NCBI GenBank assembly: GCA_937948705.1
Contig: CALECF010000026.1
Location: 1-7,745, forward strand
Direction: 5' to 3'
Length of the DNA stretch: 7,745 nt
DNA from: an uncultured Anaerosolibacter sp.
Lineage (GTDB): Bacteria; Bacillota_A; Clostridia; Peptostreptococcales; Thermotaleaceae
Below the pieces are notes generated by a model. That model saw only the letters and a program-made list of their open reading frames with translations. It did no database searches and was not told the DNA's origin. Position numbers and translations under genes: made by a program. Positions 6,333-7,745 of this stretch are shown here, piece after piece. Each line of letters begins with the position of its first letter. The first letter of the stretch is position 1.

Positions 6333-6349
6333 TGCACTTATTTTATTGT

Positions 6350-6371
6350 TGAATACGATTTCCTGATTTCC
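6350..6371. promoter_or_regulatory. LacI/CcpA-like half-conserved site with tandem GATTTCC repeat
   Basis: The 14-mer TGAATACGATTTCC (6350-6363) has the central CG and flanking spacing of LacI-family operators; its reverse complement differs at two positions from the cre consensus TGWAANCGNTNWCA. GATTTCC at 6357-6363 is repeated at 6365-6371. It lies about 20 bp upstream of the proposed -35 box. A site for CcpA or for the adjacent regulator is possible. The low symmetry keeps confidence low. Confidence 0.25.
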
Positions 6372-6393
6372 AAAAATTATATTTTTCTTTTCA

Positions 6394-7380
6394 TCATGTA
6401 GATTCTCTAATGATCAGGTTATAATCTAAAATTATATTATCAATCGGTGCATCTATATCATTAATCCTTCTTAAAAGCATTTTTGTAGCCTCACAACCGA
6501 TTTGATACATCGGTTGCGCTATGGTCGTCAGAGAAGGTGTGCTTATACTAGCAAAATCAACATTATCAAAGCCTATTACAGCAATATCTTCAGGAACTCT
6601 CAGCTTTGACTCATGGATCTCTTTAATGGCGCCAATGGCCAATATATCAGATACTGCAAAAATGGCAGTAGGTGGTTTTTTAAGTTTTAATAACCTTTTC
6701 ACCATTCGCCTCCCGTTATCAAAGCCTAATCCAACCTGTTCCACAAATTCTTCTCTTATTGCTATGCCCGATTCTTTTAAAGCTTCCATATACCCTTCCT
6801 TACGTCGTCTGGCGTATAAAAAGCCTTCATCGGAGTTAATCAATGCGATATCCTTATGTCCTAATTTAACTAAAAATTTTATTGCATCATAAGACGCTTT
6901 TTTATTATCTATAGAAATAAAAGGGATGTCGACTTCTTCACTATATTCACTGCATTGAATAATCGGATATTTTTTAGCCAGTGCATTTATAACCTCCGGT
7001 TCCTGAAGCGTATTCATCATAATAACACCATCAATCAGCTTCTGTTTCAATAGATTAAAATAGAGATTTTCCTTATCTACATTAGAATCTGTTCCACAAA
7101 TTAATACGGTATAGTTATTTCTTGTAGCGATATCTTCAATGCCTTCTACAATTTGTGCGTAAAAAGGATTTGAAATGCTTGGCATTAGTGCTAAGATCAT
7201 CCCACTTTTTGATCTTCTAAGATTTCTCCCTAGCATATTGGGTTCGTAGTTTAATTTATCAATAGCCTTTTTAACCGTTATTTTAGTTTTTAGTGAAATA
7301 TTCTCATGTTTGTTCAATACTCTAGAAACTGTAGCTACAGACACTTTTGCTTCTCGTGCCACATCTTTGATCGTCGCCAT
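6394..7380 (-). CDS. LacI-family transcriptional regulator
   Basis: 328 aa, full length for the family. The N-terminal helix-turn-helix reads MATIKDVAREAKVSVATVSRVLN, with recognition helix about 14-23. The SVATVSRVLN version is the one found in CcpA- and RbsR-type members that bind CG-centred palindromes. A hinge region (GRNLRR, about 51-56) follows, then a periplasmic-binding-like effector domain (about 60-328) with ALMPSISNPFYAQIVEGIE, VIMMN, YARRRKEGY and AVIGFDNVDFASISTPSLTTI, a conserved family C-terminal block. It should be a cytoplasmic homodimer that leaves its operator when the imported sugar or a phosphorylated product binds. The start ATG has a GGGGG site (7388-7392) 7 nt upstream. 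It lies directly upstream of the importer in the same direction, with 148 bp between, so the importer is the obvious target. Operator-like palindromes in its own leader suggest autoregulation. Confidence 0.93.
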   Translation of the reverse strand: MATIKDVAREAKVSVATVSRVLNKHENISLKTKITVKKAIDKLNYEPNMLGRNLRRSKSGMILALMPSISNPFYAQIVEGIEDIATRNNYTVLICGTDSNVDKENLYFNLLKQKLIDGVIMMNTLQEPEVINALAKKYPIIQCSEYSEEVDIPFISIDNKKASYDAIKFLVKLGHKDIALINSDEGFLYARRRKEGYMEALKESGIAIREEFVEQVGLGFDNGRRMVKRLLKLKKPPTAIFAVSDILAIGAIKEIHESKLRVPEDIAVIGFDNVDFASISTPSLTTIAQPMYQIGCEATKMLLRRINDIDAPIDNIILDYNLIIREST

Positions 7381-7396
7381 TGTTATGCCCCCATTT

Positions 7397-7410
7397 TGTA
7401 ATCCGTTACA
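7397..7410. promoter_or_regulatory. cre/LacI-type operator candidate upstream of the regulator gene
   Basis: TGTAATCCGTTACA has 5-bp inverted arms (TGTAA/TTACA) around four bases. It matches the cre consensus TGWAANCGNTNWCA at every fixed position but one, on either strand. It begins 17 bp upstream of the regulator ATG, downstream of the proposed promoter, where a bound protein would block transcription. The regulator itself or CcpA could bind it. Confidence 0.5.
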
Positions 7411-7422
7411 TTAATGCATTAA
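7411..7422. promoter_or_regulatory. Perfect 12-bp palindrome abutting the operator candidate
   Basis: TTAATGCATTAA is its own reverse complement and directly abuts the TGTAA...TTACA site. Its half TTAATGCA recurs once in the importer promoter region (6329-6336), overlapping that promoter's -35 box. A shared word in the two control regions of one regulon is suggestive, though AT-rich DNA gives such matches fairly often by chance. Confidence 0.4.
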
Positions 7423-7553
7423 AAAAAATATCAGGATATGCTGTATTTTGTTATTTATTGTTATTGATTAGCCCCTTTTTATTTGTTTTTATACACTAAT
7501 ATGCAGAAATCTAGAAATTTATGATTATATAATGTAATGGTTTTCATGACTTT

Positions 7554-7582
7554 ATTATAGCATTGAGAAACTATGGTTACAA
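7554..7582 (-). promoter_or_regulatory. Promoter of the regulator gene
   Basis: TTGTAA (7582-7577, 4 of 6), exactly 17 bp, then TATAAT (7559-7554, perfect) preceded by TGC, an extended -10. This is the best sigma-A-type promoter in the window. It predicts a start near 7547 and an untranslated leader of about 165 nt before ATG 7380. The middle of that leader (7423-7545) is AT-rich and I see no gene or known riboswitch in it. A second TATAAT at 7529-7524 lacks a good -35. Confidence 0.6.
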
Positions 7583-7638
7583 TATTAATTTTTATAATTT
7601 TTTAAATTATTTGACTAATTTTTATATTTCTATTTCAA

Positions 7639-7687
7639 AAAATAAAAACCAAGGATCACAACAATCGTGTACCTTCGTTTTTATTTT
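7639..7687. terminator. Bidirectional terminator-like hairpin
   Basis: Left arm 7639-7654 and right arm 7672-7687 pair at 15 of 16 positions (one C-C mismatch), with a GC-containing core AAGG/CCTT. Inside, CAC/GTG pairs around a 7-nt loop. A-tracts and T-tracts on opposite sides give a U-rich 3' side on both strands. On the minus strand it follows the likely stop codon at 7695-7697 by 7 nt, so it most likely ends the transcript of the gene to the right and insulates the regulator promoter from it. Confidence 0.7.
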
Positions 7688-7694
7688 CTAGTCT

Positions 7695-7745
7695 TTATGC
7701 TTTTGATCTAGTTTTACTATCTTTCTCATTCTTCATAGTTATATC
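7695..7745 (-). CDS. Possible C-terminal tail of a gene entering from the right edge
   Basis: One minus-strand frame is open from the edge to TAA at 7697-7695 and reads DITMKNEKDSKTRSKA, a charged, tail-like sequence. Sixteen open codons are weak evidence alone, but the strong terminator hairpin begins 7 nt after the stop, as expected at the end of a transcript. No family can be assigned. Confidence 0.4.
   Translation of the reverse strand, partial: DITMKNEKDSKTRSKA

Noticed and set aside
6372..6386. AAAAAT-TAT-ATTTTT inverted repeat just after the regulator gene as a terminator.
   Set aside because: The stem is only A-T pairs, six long; it would not be stable enough to stop transcription.
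7479..7547. 22-codon open frame (MKTITLYNHK...) starting at the predicted transcription start of the regulator gene.
   Set aside because: It has no ribosome binding site, an AT-driven composition, and would have to be leaderless. It is more likely chance in AT-rich DNA.

Overview
The window is AT-rich, with strong purine-rich Shine-Dalgarno sites, a lipoprotein-type sugar-binding protein and a LacI-family regulator with a CcpA/RbsR-like recognition helix. Together these suggest a low-GC Gram-positive bacterium, most likely a clostridial Firmicute; the species cannot be named from the sequence. It is chromosomal-type sugar-utilisation DNA. I see no rRNA, tRNA, CRISPR array, insertion sequence or phage gene.

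Layout, right to left along the minus strand. A possible gene tail at the right edge (7695-7745) is followed by a long, near-perfect bidirectional terminator-like hairpin (7639-7687). Next come a good promoter (7554-7582), a leader of about 165 nt holding two operator-like palindromes, and a LacI-family repressor gene (6394-7380). Then comes a three-gene CUT2 (ribose/xylose/galactose-type) ABC sugar importer: lipoprotein binding protein (5211-6245), tandem-NBD ATPase (3568-5061) and permease (2615-3571). The ATPase and permease genes overlap by ATGA. A striking nested palindrome (5145-5176) lies between the binding-protein and ATPase genes. The ROK sugar kinase (1603-2559) is on the plus strand, convergent with the importer operon. 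Divergent from the kinase, on the minus strand, is a fused SIS isomerase/HAD phosphatase gene (55-1455). A further gene starts at position 53 and runs off the left edge.

How the genes probably work together: the importer brings in a monosaccharide, the ROK kinase phosphorylates it, the SIS domain interconverts a phospho-aldose and phospho-ketose, and the HAD domain can remove a phosphate from the product or from a by-product. LacI probably represses the importer and itself in the absence of the sugar. The substrate is not identifiable; several residues of the binding protein differ from ribose-binding protein. The most unusual element is the SIS-HAD fusion paired with a ROK kinase, which suggests a kinase, isomerase and phosphatase route for an uncommon sugar. 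That route is an inference from domain content and neighbourhood, not a demonstrated pathway.
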